Below, in pieces: positions 7,892 through 16,595 of a stretch of 64,000 bases of DNA. The stretch spans positions 5,308,741-5,372,740 of the forward strand of contig NZ_CM001489.1 of NCBI RefSeq assembly GCF_000262465.1, written 5' to 3'. The notes below the pieces were generated by a model. That model was not told the origin of the DNA, ran no database searches, and worked only from the letters and a program-made list of their open reading frames with translations. A program made the position numbers and the translations under genes. Source of the DNA: Frankia sp. QA3 (lineage in GTDB: Bacteria > Actinomycetota > Actinomycetes > Frankiales > Frankiaceae). Each line of letters begins with the position of its first letter. Positions within the stretch are counted from its first letter, which is position 1.

Positions 7892-9204
7892 GCCGGGCCC
7901 GGCCCGCCGACACCGAGGATGTCGCGCAGGGTCCGCCCCGGATACTCGTGGCGGAAGATCCCGCGCCGGCGCAGGATCGGCACGACGTGGTCGACGAACA
8001 GTTCCAGGCCCTCGGGCGCGGTGTCGACGAAGATGTTGAAGCCGTCGGCGCCCCGCTCGACGAACCACGTCTGGAGATGATCCGCAATCTGCTCCGGGCT
8101 GCCCACGATCGAGAGGTGACCGCCGGGGTTGTCCGCGATCAGCTCCCGCACCGTCAGGTTCCGCTCGCGGGCGTGCGCGAGGACCTGGTCGCGAAACGGC
8201 CTGGCCCGCGACGGCGGGGTGAACGCCTCGACCTGCTCGTACGGCAGCGGGGCGTCCAGCTTCAGCAGGTCCGGCGGGACGAACAGCCGCTCGGCGATCT
8301 TCTCCACCAGGTGCTCCATGCCGTACAGCTCGTTGAGCCCGTTCCGGCGGGCGCGGGCCTCCTGTTCGGTCGAGCCCACGGTCACCTCGAGCCCGGGCAG
8401 CACCAGCACGTCCTCGGGACGGCGGCCGTGGCCGGCGGCGAGAGCCTTCACGTCGGCGTAGAAGCCGCGCGCGCCGGCGAGCGTGCGCTGGACCGTGAAC
8501 AGCCCGTCCGCCCAGCGCGCGGCGTACTGCCGGTGCCGCGGGGAGGCTCCGGCCTGAAAGAGCACGGGCCTGCCCTGGGGCGTGCGGGGCGAGCCCAGGG
8601 TGGCTCGCACGGAGAAGTACCGGCCGCGGACGTCGACTTCGTGGACCTTCGTCTCGTCCAGGAACCGGCCGGTCGACACGTCGGCGACCACAGCGTCCGG
8701 GTCGAGGCTCTCCCACAGGCGCAGGACCGCCTCGACGAACTCGCCCGCCCAGCGGTAGCGCTCCTCCTGCGGGGGTTCCGCGCCCACCCCGAAGGCCGTG
8801 GCGGTCTCGGGCGCCCAACTGGTGACGATGTTCCAGCCCGCCCGGCCGGCGGTGATGTGGTCGAGGGAGGCGAACTGGCGGGCGACCTCGAACGGCGTAC
8901 CGAAGATCGCCGAGCGGGTGCCGATCAGCCCGATGCGCTCGGTGCGCTGGCTGATCGCGGCGAGCAGCGAGACCGGTTCGAGCGCGTGCCAGTTGCGCCG
9001 GCCGTGCTCGCTGTGGATGGCGCCGTGGTTGTCCCCGCGGAACAGCGCGTCGAACGTGCCGCGCTCGGCGATCCGCGCCAGTTCGACGAAGTGGTCGATG
9101 TCGGTGAACGAGTCGGGGCTTCTGTTGTGCCGCCAGCCGGCGACGTGCGCCCCGTCCGCGAGCAGCACGAGGTTGAGGTGAAGCTGGCGCGGTGCGTCGG
9201 TCAT
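7888..9204 (-). CDS. NtaA/SnaA/DszA-family FMN-dependent monooxygenase
   Basis: A 438-residue luciferase-fold monooxygenase using reduced flavin to oxidise organosulfur or chelator substrates. Motifs: RQLHLNLVLLADGAHVAGWR at the N-terminus, ARIAERGTFDALFRGD, HITAGRAGWNIVTSWAPE (the family flavin region) and PVLFQAGASPRHRQYAARWADGLF. The ATG at 9204 follows an almost perfect AAAGGAGGT ribosome-binding site, and its ATGA overlaps the stop of the upstream rhodanese gene, giving translational coupling. It is the last gene of a leftward six-gene sulfur operon. A flavin reductase, which it needs, is not encoded nearby. Confidence 0.88.
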   Translation of the reverse strand: MTDAPRQLHLNLVLLADGAHVAGWRHNRSPDSFTDIDHFVELARIAERGTFDALFRGDNHGAIHSEHGRRNWHALEPVSLLAAISQRTERIGLIGTRSAIFGTPFEVARQFASLDHITAGRAGWNIVTSWAPETATAFGVGAEPPQEERYRWAGEFVEAVLRLWESLDPDAVVADVSTGRFLDETKVHEVDVRGRYFSVRATLGSPRTPQGRPVLFQAGASPRHRQYAARWADGLFTVQRTLAGARGFYADVKALAAGHGRRPEDVLVLPGLEVTVGSTEQEARARRNGLNELYGMEHLVEKIAERLFVPPDLLKLDAPLPYEQVEAFTPPSRARPFRDQVLAHARERNLTVRELIADNPGGHLSIVGSPEQIADHLQTWFVERGADGFNIFVDTAPEGLELFVDHVVPILRRRGIFRHEYPGRTLRDILGVGGPGPA

Positions 9205-10946
9205 CGCGCCACCTCCTTTCCGGGTTTGCGGGCCCCGGCGTCGGCCTGCGCCAGGGGCCCGACGGGGAACGACACGATGCCGTCGCGGTGGAGCTGCTCC
9301 TCCAGGGCGGCGCACCAGGCGACGTAGTCGTCGTGCAGGCGGGCACGCTGCTGGCGGGTGGGCGGGAGCGCGAGCGCCTGTCGCGGATCGAGGGACTGCT
9401 GGGCCGAGTCGGTGGCGGTCGGCTGCCCCGCCTCGCGCCACGCCCGGGTGCCGCCGTCGAGCGCCGCGGCCCTCCCCCAGCCCGCGGCGCGCAGATCGGC
9501 GGTGGCCCAGCGGGCCAGCGTGCCGTCGCCGGAGGTGACCACGACGAGTGCCCCGTCCACCGGGGCGAGGGCAGGCCGCGCCGCCAGCGCCGAGCGCGTC
9601 GTCACCAGCGATCCCGGGATGTAGGGCCGCGCGACCAGCCACCCGGCCGCCGAGGGCGGCTCCACGTCGACGACGACCGCGGCGCCGTCGACGAGCAGAT
9701 CCCGCAGCGCCGGGACGCTCACCGTCGGGACCTCGGGCAGCGGGACGGTCTCGGGACCGCGCACGAGGACGCCGGATCCGGGAACGCCGGGAACGCCGGG
9801 AACGCCGGGAACGCCGGGAACGCCGGGAACGCCGGGAACGCCGGGAAAGCCGGGAACGCCGGGAAGGCCGGGGCGGAGGAGGTACACCGCGACCTTGGAC
9901 AGTCCCATCCTCGCCAGCCATACCCCGGTCGTGAATCCCCGCGTGCCGCAGCCGTCGTCGACGAGGACCACCCGGGCGCCACGGCTGGCCAGGTACTCGT
10001 CCGTCGCCTGGAGGAGCTGGCCGCCCGGCGCCCATCGGCTGCCCGGCAGATGTCCGCCGACGAACTCCTCCCGCGTGCGGACGTCGAACAGGTACAGGGT
10101 CGTGTCAGCCGCCGCCGCGACGAACCCGCCGAGCTCGGCGGCGGAGATCTCCGCCACGCCGGCGCGGACGGCGAGCGCGCGCGCTGCCGCGCCGGCCCGC
10201 GCCTCCTGCGCCGGCTCGGGCGGGGCCAGCCGGGCCGTCGCCCCGGTCGCCGGCGGGTAGCCGGCGAGGCTCCACGCGGACAGGCCGCCGTCCAGGACGG
10301 CGACCGGGTTGGGGAACCCGGCGTCGATCAGGGTCTGCGCGCCGACGATCCCGCGGGTCCGGCCGGCGCAGGTCACGACGACGCGCGTGCGCGGTGAGCG
10401 GACCGCCGCGTACGCCCGGCGCGCCAGCTCGACCCCCGGCGCGTTGACGGCGGTCGGGATGGCCGTGTACGCGAACTCCTCGGCGGTGCGGGTGTCGAGC
10501 ACGACGACGTCCTCCCCCGCGTCGAGGGCCGCCCGAAGCTCGGCCGCGCAGACGCCCGGCGTGCCGAGCCGGCGCAGCGCGACCTCGCCCAGGGCCCGGC
10601 TGACCGTGTTGAAGCCGGTGAACAGCTCGCCGCCCGCCGCCCGCCAGCCGGCGAGGCCGCCGTCCAGCACGCTGACGTCGGTGTATCCCAGGGCGGCCAC
10701 CCGGGGCACGGCGCGGGCGACCGTCTCCTCGCGCGCTCCCACGACCACCAGGGGCACCGTCGGTCGGGGCGCCAGCAGGGGCAGCCGGGGTTCGAGGTGG
10801 TCGACGGGAACGTGCGTGGCGACCGAGAGGTGACCCGCGGCGAACTCGTCGCGGGTACCCACGTCCACCACCACAAGGTCACGGCCGGCGCGGAGCCGGG
10901 CATGGAGCTCGCGCGGGGCGACGACCCCGACCGCCGGGCCTGCCAC
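9201..10946 (-). CDS. Multidomain rhodanese (sulfurtransferase) protein
   Basis: About 580 residues with four rhodanese-like domains in tandem. Each shows VVVDVGTRDEFAAGHL-, VVLDTRTAEEF-, LFDVRTREEFVGGHLPGS- or VVVDVEPP-type starts and LDGGLAGW-type ends. A cysteine in the active loop is seen in domain 2 (VVTCAGRTRGI) and perhaps domain 3 (VDDGCGTRGFT); the loops of domains 1 and 4 lack it, so those are probably structural. Between domains 3 and 4 lies a collagen-like run of GVP triplets. A TTG at 11006 overlapping the upstream stop is an alternative start; I give the GTG at 10946. It sits between two FMN monooxygenase genes, suggesting it handles sulfite/sulfane sulfur released by desulfurisation. 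Confidence 0.82.
   Translation of the reverse strand: MAGPAVGVVAPRELHARLRAGRDLVVVDVGTRDEFAAGHLSVATHVPVDHLEPRLPLLAPRPTVPLVVVGAREETVARAVPRVAALGYTDVSVLDGGLAGWRAAGGELFTGFNTVSRALGEVALRRLGTPGVCAAELRAALDAGEDVVVLDTRTAEEFAYTAIPTAVNAPGVELARRAYAAVRSPRTRVVVTCAGRTRGIVGAQTLIDAGFPNPVAVLDGGLSAWSLAGYPPATGATARLAPPEPAQEARAGAAARALAVRAGVAEISAAELGGFVAAAADTTLYLFDVRTREEFVGGHLPGSRWAPGGQLLQATDEYLASRGARVVLVDDGCGTRGFTTGVWLARMGLSKVAVYLLRPGLPGVPGFPGVPGVPGVPGVPGVPGVPGVPGSGVLVRGPETVPLPEVPTVSVPALRDLLVDGAAVVVDVEPPSAAGWLVARPYIPGSLVTTRSALAARPALAPVDGALVVVTSGDGTLARWATADLRAAGWGRAAALDGGTRAWREAGQPTATDSAQQSLDPRQALALPPTRQQRARLHDDYVAWCAALEEQLHRDGIVSFPVGPLAQADAGARKPGKEVAR
9781..9870 (-). repeat. 9-bp tandem array encoding (Gly-Val-Pro)n
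   Basis: Ten units of GGAACGCCG (seven perfect in a row, three with one change) lie inside the rhodanese gene. On the coding strand they give Gly-Val-Pro triplets, a flexible linker of about 30 residues. Slippage would add or remove triplets without frameshift. Confidence 0.92.
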
Positions 10947-11002
10947 CGGGCCTGTCGCCGGGCCTGCCGCCGGGCCTGTCGCCGGGCCTGCCGCCGGGCC
11001 TG

Positions 11003-12040
11003 TCAACGGCTCACGGCGGCGGGGCGGCGGGGCCGCCAGCCCAGCGCGGGCGCCACCTGCGTCGCGATCAGCCGCAGCGCCTCCAAAGCGGCGTCCAGCG
11101 ACGGCCGGCCGGGTTCGAACTGCACCAGCAGATCCGTCGCGACCGGCAGCACCGGCTCCACCGCCAGCCGCTCGATCACCTCCTCCGGATGCCCGCAGAA
11201 GATGTGCAGGGTCGACAGGACGTTGTCGAGCGTGTCCTCGCCGAGGTCCGGGAACGCGCCGGAGGCCTTCAGGTTGGCGAAGGCCGGGAACAGCCCGTCC
11301 GACAGGTGCCTCAGCGCGGTGTCCCGGTCCGCCGCGGGGAAGACCGCCCGACACACGGCGACCCGCCGCCCGAGGCCCGCGGGCAGCACGTCGCGGTACC
11401 GGTCGGCCCAGGCCCGGTGCACCGTGCCGGGCCGGTCCGGGAAGCCGATGGCGGTCTGGTCGAGCAGGAGGTTCAGGCCCTCTCGGCCCACCTGCTCGGC
11501 GGTGTCGCCGCTGTGCGCCCCCTGCCAGATCCGGCCCTCGGCCACCTCGGGCGCGCACGGCGTCAGCACCGCGCCGTCCTCGGTCAGGGGCCGGCCGCCC
11601 AGCGCCCGGCGCAGGATCTCGCGATGCTGCGTGTGGATCTCCCGCTTGCGGCTGAAGTCCCGCCCGAAGGCCCGGTAGGCCCGCTGGTCCGAGCCGCTGC
11701 CCAGGCCGAGCTCGACCCGCCCGCCGGACAGGAGGTCCACGACGGCGACGTCCTCGGCCAGTCGCACCGGGTCCTCCAGCGGCAGCACGTTGACCGCCGT
11801 CCCGAGCCGGATGTGCCGGGTCGAGGCCGCCACGTTCGCGAGGAACGTCCACGGCGAAGGCAGGCCACCCAGTGGATGGGTCGACGTCGGCAGGTGGTGC
11901 TGCGCGACCCAGCCCGAGTCGAAGCCCAGCTCGTCGGCGGCGACGAACAGTTCGTGGGCGTCGGCGTAGGCCTGGCGCGCGTCGGTGCGGATCGCCGCGC
12001 GGGTGAAGAAGCCCAGCCTGAAGGCGCTCGTGTCGGTCAT
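11003..12040 (-). CDS. LLM-class flavin-dependent oxidoreductase
   Basis: A 345-residue single-domain bacterial luciferase-like monooxygenase. It begins FRLGFFTRAAIRTD and has DELGFDSGWVAQHHLP, HIRLGTAVNVLPLEDPVRLAEDVAVVD and GGRVELGLGSGSDQRAYRAFG, all standard for the family. It needs FMNH2 from a reductase encoded elsewhere. Located directly downstream of an ABC sulfonate-type importer and upstream of the rhodanese gene, it probably oxidises the imported organosulfur compound (alkanesulfonate-monooxygenase-like role). The exact substrate is not deducible. Confidence 0.87.
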   Translation of the reverse strand: MTDTSAFRLGFFTRAAIRTDARQAYADAHELFVAADELGFDSGWVAQHHLPTSTHPLGGLPSPWTFLANVAASTRHIRLGTAVNVLPLEDPVRLAEDVAVVDLLSGGRVELGLGSGSDQRAYRAFGRDFSRKREIHTQHREILRRALGGRPLTEDGAVLTPCAPEVAEGRIWQGAHSGDTAEQVGREGLNLLLDQTAIGFPDRPGTVHRAWADRYRDVLPAGLGRRVAVCRAVFPAADRDTALRHLSDGLFPAFANLKASGAFPDLGEDTLDNVLSTLHIFCGHPEEVIERLAVEPVLPVATDLLVQFEPGRPSLDAALEALRLIATQVAPALGWRPRRPAAVSR

Positions 12041-12109
12041 TGCCCTCTTCGTTCGTCATCCGGGGCGAGGGAGCACCCGGGGTTGGGTTCCAGCGGCGGT
12101 GGCGGGCCG

Positions 12110-13210
12110 TCAGGGACGGGCGGCCGCGACGGCCGCGTCGACCTTCGTCGCGACGTCGAGTTCCTTGATCTTCTGCGCGACGATGTCGTTGAAGCCGGTG
12201 TAGTAGTGGTCGCGGACGGCGACCGCCCGCTTGATCAACCCGCCGGAGTAGGCGACGTCGGCGGTGTTGTGCTGGATCCGGTCGAGCAGCGCGTCGTCGA
12301 GGACGTGCGGGACCTGCCGGTTGGCGATGGCGGTGGCCTTGGCCTTGGCCGGGGTGAGCTTCGCCGCGTCGACCCAGACCTGCGCGGACTGGTCCGGTTG
12401 GGTGATGTTCCACAGCTCGTAGCCCACGGACCGGCCCACGAAGTCCTTGATCGCCGCGTTCTTCCGCTGGTCCTTCAGGGCGCCCCGCGACGCGACGAGC
12501 ACGCCCAGCCCGAGGGCGCCGGTCTGCTTGGTGGTGGTCAGGACCTGTGCGCCCGCGTCGAGCGCGGCGCCGGCGCGGGCCGGCGACCCGGCCCACACGT
12601 CGACGTCACCCTGGGCCAGCGCGGTGGCGCCCACCGTCGAGTCGAGCTGGACCGGCTTGACGTCGGCGGGGGTGAGCCCGGCCTGCTTCAGGGTCAGCAG
12701 GTACTGCAGCTCGGAGGTGGCGCCCGGGGAGTAGGCGAACTTCTTGCCCCGGATGTCGGCGAGGCGCTCGACCCCTGAGTTCCTGCCACGCAGGGTCACG
12801 ATCGGCGGGTAGTTGGTGTCGTCGGCCGGCTGGGTCGCCAGGACCCCCTGGATCGGCGGGTCGTTCGCCGGCCACGCGGGCTGGGCGTTCGCCTGGGCCA
12901 GGATGAGGGCGAAGTCGCTGAGCTGACCGATGTCGACCTTCCCGGTCGTCAGCGCGGTCGTGACCGTCGCGGCGTTGAACTGCGCGAACTGGACCTTGTA
13001 CGGGGCGCCCTGGAGCACCCCGGACTTCTCGAACGCCGCCTTCACGTAGGGCGACTGGGTCGCGAAGGTCAGGGTCACGCCGCTGAGGTCGTCGGGCGCT
13101 GCCGCGCCGCTGCCGCTGTCGTCGCCGTCCGATCCGCAGGCGGCGGCGACGACGGCCAGCGCGAGCAGCGGGGCGGCCAGGCGAAGCCGACCGATTCTTC
13201 TGTTCTTCAT
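12110..13210 (-). CDS. ABC transporter substrate-binding lipoprotein (sulfonate/taurine type)
   Basis: A 366-residue extracytoplasmic binding protein. The start at 13210 gives MKNRRIGRL, a hydrophobic signal and the lipobox VVAAACGS, so Cys26 should be lipid-anchored. The mature protein resembles the SsuA/NMT1-like class: VDIGQLSDFALILAQANA, RGKKFAYSPGATSELQYLL, ALAQGDVDVWAGSPARA. It delivers substrate to the permease and ATPase encoded just upstream. Substrate is inferred from linkage to desulfurisation enzymes. Confidence 0.9.
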   Translation of the reverse strand: MKNRRIGRLRLAAPLLALAVVAAACGSDGDDSGSGAAAPDDLSGVTLTFATQSPYVKAAFEKSGVLQGAPYKVQFAQFNAATVTTALTTGKVDIGQLSDFALILAQANAQPAWPANDPPIQGVLATQPADDTNYPPIVTLRGRNSGVERLADIRGKKFAYSPGATSELQYLLTLKQAGLTPADVKPVQLDSTVGATALAQGDVDVWAGSPARAGAALDAGAQVLTTTKQTGALGLGVLVASRGALKDQRKNAAIKDFVGRSVGYELWNITQPDQSAQVWVDAAKLTPAKAKATAIANRQVPHVLDDALLDRIQHNTADVAYSGGLIKRAVAVRDHYYTGFNDIVAQKIKELDVATKVDAAVAAARP

Positions 13211-13248
13211 GGATGCGTTCCCGAGGTGTTGTGGCCGAGCCGGTGGGC

Positions 13249-13980
13249 TCAGGCCGGGGATGATGGGCGGGCGACGCCCAGCTCGGCGAGTAGCTGCGTA
13301 CGCAGGTCGTCGAATCGCGACCCGGCGCCCTCGCGCGGTCGAGGAAGGTCGACGCGCAGGTCCAGACCGACCTTTCCGTCGGTGAGGACGACGACGCGGT
13401 CGGCCAGCCGCAGCGCCTCGTCGACGTCGTGGGTGACCAGCAGGACGGCTGGTCGGTGCCGGTGCCACAGCTCGTGCACCAGCGCCTGCGTGCGCAGGCG
13501 GGTCAGCGCGTCGAGCGCGGCGAACGGCTCGTCGAGCAGGAGCAGGTCCGGACGGTGCACCAGGGCGCGCGCCAACGCGACCCGCTGCGCCTCGCCGCCC
13601 GAGAGCGTGTGCGGCCAGGCTCGGGCGTGGTCGGCGAGGTTCACCTCGGCGAGGGCCTCCTGCGCCCTGGCGAGGGTCGACTCCCGGCGGGAAAGCCCGA
13701 GCAGCACGTTGCGCCAGACCCGCTCCGACGGGATCAGCCGGGGCTCCTGGAAGACGACCGAGCGGTTGCGCGGCGCCAGGACCGTTCCCTCGTCGACCGT
13801 GTCGAGCTCGGCGAGGATCCGTAGCAGGGTCGTCTTGCCGCTGCCGGACCGGCCGAGCAGCGCGACGAACTCGCCCCTGGCGATCGTGAGGGCGAAGTCG
13901 TCGAGAATCCGCCGGGCCGCGAACGCCTTCACGACGTCGCGCATGATGACGGCCGGCTGCGCCGGCGGGGGGGTCGTCAT
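13249..13980 (-). CDS. ABC transporter ATP-binding protein (SsuB/TauB-like)
   Basis: A 243-residue ATPase of a nitrate/sulfonate/taurine importer. Walker A is GRSGSGKTT, the Q-loop VVFQEPRLIP, the signature HTLSGGEAQRVALARAL and Walker B LLLLDEPFAALD, followed by the switch His in LLVTHDVDEA. The family tendency to lack a diverse C-terminal domain is kept. Its start lies two bases from the end of the permease gene and the lipoprotein follows 38 bp later, so all three are one importer operon. Confidence 0.93.
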   Translation of the reverse strand: MTTPPPAQPAVIMRDVVKAFAARRILDDFALTIARGEFVALLGRSGSGKTTLLRILAELDTVDEGTVLAPRNRSVVFQEPRLIPSERVWRNVLLGLSRRESTLARAQEALAEVNLADHARAWPHTLSGGEAQRVALARALVHRPDLLLLDEPFAALDALTRLRTQALVHELWHRHRPAVLLVTHDVDEALRLADRVVVLTDGKVGLDLRVDLPRPREGAGSRFDDLRTQLLAELGVARPSSPA

Positions 13981-13982
13981 GG

Positions 13983-14903
13983 TCAGGACTTCACGATCGT
14001 CGGTCGCCACGGCAGCAGCAGCCGCTCGAGGAGCCGGACGACGAGGTCGACGAGCAGACCGAGCAGCGCGTACACGACGACGCCGACGATCACGATGTCC
14101 GTCCGGATCTGGTTGGACGCGTTCATGACCAGCGCGCCCAGCCCGGAGGATGCGTTGATCTGCTCCGCCGCCACCAGCGCGAGCAGCGAGATCCCCATGG
14201 CGTACCTGATGCCGACCAGCACCGACGGGAGCGCGTTCGGCAGCACGAGGCGTGTGATCATCCTGGTTCTGCTCAGGCCGAAGACCTGGCCGACCTCGAT
14301 CAGGCGGCGGTCCACTCCGCGCACCCCGGCGAAGGTGTTGAGGTAGACCGGGAAGACGCAGGCGACCGCGATCAGCACGATCTTCGGCGTGTCGCCGATG
14401 CCGAACCAGACGACGAACAGCGGGATCAGTGCGATGAACGGGACTGTGCGGAGCATCTGCAACGTCGAGTCCACGAGCTCCTCGCCCAGTTTCCACAGCC
14501 CGGCGACGAGGCCGGCCGCGACGCCGATGCCGGCACCGATGACGAGCCCGGTCAGGGCCCGCCCGGCCGACACCCGCAGGGCCGTCTGCAGCTCACCGTC
14601 GGCGATGAGGTCGCGCGCGGCCTCGAGGACGCTCTTCGGGCTCGCCAGCGTCGTCGGTGGGACGAGGCCGGAGGAGGTGCTCCACTGCCAGGCGATCACG
14701 AGGCCGACCGGCAGCAGCCCGCGCAGCAGCCAGCGGGCCCGGCGCAGCCCGGCGCGACGTCCGGGGGCGTTGCGACGACGGCTCAGATCGGTGAGGTCGA
14801 GGGGCGCGGCGAGGGTCGCCCGCTCCGCGGCCGCCGGGTCGTCGCTCGCCGGCAGGTCGCGCGCGAGCTCGCCCGGCGCACGCCGGGAGTCCTGCACCGT
14901 CAT
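13983..14903 (-). CDS. ABC transporter permease (SsuC/TauC-like)
   Basis: A 306-residue membrane permease with a cytosolic N-terminal tail of about 60 residues and roughly six hydrophobic segments. The EAA-type loop is recognisable around VGQVFGLSRTRMITRLVLPNALPSV. The start at 14903 (MTVQDSRR) is preferred because the upstream extension lacks a ribosome-binding site and is unlike the family. First gene of the leftward sulfur operon; its promoter should lie in the AT-richer stretch near 15013-15060. Confidence 0.9.
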   Translation of the reverse strand: MTVQDSRRAPGELARDLPASDDPAAAERATLAAPLDLTDLSRRRNAPGRRAGLRRARWLLRGLLPVGLVIAWQWSTSSGLVPPTTLASPKSVLEAARDLIADGELQTALRVSAGRALTGLVIGAGIGVAAGLVAGLWKLGEELVDSTLQMLRTVPFIALIPLFVVWFGIGDTPKIVLIAVACVFPVYLNTFAGVRGVDRRLIEVGQVFGLSRTRMITRLVLPNALPSVLVGIRYAMGISLLALVAAEQINASSGLGALVMNASNQIRTDIVIVGVVVYALLGLLVDLVVRLLERLLLPWRPTIVKS

Positions 14904-15236
14904 GATGCGCGGATCCCCGCGGTCTCGGCTGAGACTCGACACGTGACAGTGCGCTGCATGACGTACTCCTGGCTCGGGACGGGCGGGCGTTGCCCGGTTG
15001 GACCGCCTGGCAGCATATACGGGCAAAGCCGATCGGTTTAGTGGTGTTTACCTCCCTGGTGACGTGGATCGCACTCGCGCCCGAGTGGCGCCGGGCTCGT
15101 CGACGGCGGTGGCAGACGGCGGCGGCAGACGCCCCGTGGACCGAGGGATCGTTCAGGGAACGCCGTGTCCGTAGAGTTCTTCACGACGCACGAGCTCGGC
15201 GCCTGCGCCGGGCCTTCTCTGTGAACGGAGTGAGTA
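14904..15236. other. Divergent intergenic region between sulfur operon and peroxiredoxin gene
   Basis: This 333-bp gap holds no convincing gene. An AT-richer stretch at about 15013-15060 is the likely operon promoter zone. On the plus strand, TTCAGG (15150s) and TAGAGT (15170s) about 17 bases apart are a possible promoter for the peroxiredoxin gene. I could not identify a known regulator site. Confidence 0.35.
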
Positions 15237-15896
15237 ATGTCCCTGACGATCGGTGACACCGCCCCCGACTTCGAGGCGGCGACCACGGAGGGCCCGATCA
15301 AGTTCCACGAGTGGATCGGCGACTCGTGGGCGGTGCTCTTCTCGCACCCGAAGAACTTCACCCCGATCTGCACCACCGAGCTCGGCTATGTCGCGTCGAT
15401 CAAGCCCGAGTTCGACCGCCGCAACGTCAAGATCATCGGCCTTTCGGTGGACCCGGTCGAGCTGCACGACGCCTGGGCCAAGGACATCGAGGAGACCCAG
15501 GGCACCGCGCCCAACTACCCGCTGATCGGTGACGCCGACTTCTCGATCTCCAAGGCGTACGGCATGCTCGGCGCCGACGTCAGCGGCGACCCGTCGGACC
15601 GCACGGCCGCGGACAACCAGACCGTGCGCAACGTGTTCGTCGTCGGCCCGGACAAGAAGATCAAGCTGGTGCTGGTCTACCCGATGACGACCGGCCGCAA
15701 CTTCGACGAGGTCCTGCGGGTCATCGACTCGCTGCAGCTCACCGCGAAGCACAAGGTCGCCACCCCGGTGAACTGGAAGCAGGGCGACGACGTCGTCATC
15801 GCCGGCTCGGTCTCCAACGACCAGGCCAAGGAGATCTTCGGCAGCTGGAACGAGCCGAAGCCCTACATCCGCATCGTCCCGCAGCCGTCTGCCTGA
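15237..15896 (+). CDS. 1-Cys peroxiredoxin (Prx6 type)
   Basis: Thiol peroxidase reducing hydrogen and organic peroxides. The 219-residue protein has the peroxidatic Cys in PKNFTPICTTELG near residue 45, the typical Prx6 length and the long C-terminal arm with YPMTTGRNFDEVLRVIDSLQ. No resolving Cys is visible, consistent with the 1-Cys class. It is divergent from the organosulfur operon, which generates reduced flavin and sulfite; a protective role against flavin-derived peroxide is reasonable but only inferred from position. Confidence 0.93.
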   Translation: MSLTIGDTAPDFEAATTEGPIKFHEWIGDSWAVLFSHPKNFTPICTTELGYVASIKPEFDRRNVKIIGLSVDPVELHDAWAKDIEETQGTAPNYPLIGDADFSISKAYGMLGADVSGDPSDRTAADNQTVRNVFVVGPDKKIKLVLVYPMTTGRNFDEVLRVIDSLQLTAKHKVATPVNWKQGDDVVIAGSVSNDQAKEIFGSWNEPKPYIRIVPQPSA

Positions 15897-15905
15897 TCGC
15901 AGCGC

Positions 15906-15920
15906 CGACCGTCACGGTCG
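15906..15920 (+). terminator. Short hairpin after peroxiredoxin gene
   Basis: CGACCG-TCA-CGGTCG forms a perfect 6-bp stem with a 3-base loop 10 bases past the stop codon. There is no T-run, so it is only a possible weak terminator. Confidence 0.3.
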
Positions 15921-15963
15921 CGACGTTCCATCACAGCAGTCGGAGTCCGAGGTCGGGGGCACG

Positions 15964-16512
15964 GTGCGAGTACTGGTACTGGGGGCTGGATTCGGCGGCC
16001 TGGAACTGACCACCCGACTGTCCGAGGAGCTCGGCGACGCCGTCGACGTCGTCCTATAGATCAGGCCGACAGATCAGGCCGACGGCTTCGTGTTCGGCTT
16101 CTCGAAACTCGATGTGATGTTCGGGCGCACCACCGCGCAGGCGGTGCGCCATCCCCATCATGACCTGGTCGAGGCCGGGCACGAGTTCTACACGGTGGCC
16201 GGGGCGTTCGCGACGCGCGACGTGCTGGATCGGTTCGGCGGCGGGCGGGTCGTCATCGGGGTCACCTCGACCCCGTTCACGTGCCCGCCCGCCCCGAGCG
16301 AGACGGCGCTGCTCGTCCACGATCTCCTCGTCCGCCGGGGGCTGCGCGAGGCGAGCGAGATCTCCGCTGGTCATGCCGCTGGGCGCGCCCAGCCCGCCGT
16401 CGCCCGCCGCGTCGGCGGCGCTGCTCGCGGCGTTCGCCGAGCGCGGCATCGTCTGGCCCCCGGAGCGGCTGGTCCGGCCGCGAGTGGACGGGCCACTGAC
16501 TCCGGGCAGCCC
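15964..16512 (+). pseudogene. Broken NAD(P)/FAD-dependent oxidoreductase (sulfide:quinone reductase-like)
   Basis: The start reads VRVLVLGAGFGGLELTTRL, an FAD-binding N-terminus. A TAG stop then interrupts the frame at 16057-16059, exactly where a 13-bp tandem duplication (16058-16070 and 16071-16083) has arisen. The frame then continues DQADGFVFGFSKLDVMFGRTTAQAVRHP and jumps to GHEFYTVAGAFATRDVL, so roughly 60 residues seem to be deleted. Near 16365 the similarity shifts frame (LVMPLGAPSPPSPAAS, ALLAAFAERGI) and then ends. A typical homologue is 370-400 residues. Four independent lesions make this a clear pseudogene. Confidence 0.8.
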
Positions 16513-16595
16513 TCATCGACATCGCATGACAATCTTCGCAATAAACCCGAAACGGCTGGAAAGCGCATCCGATCTGTCGGTTCCGACCAGGTGCC

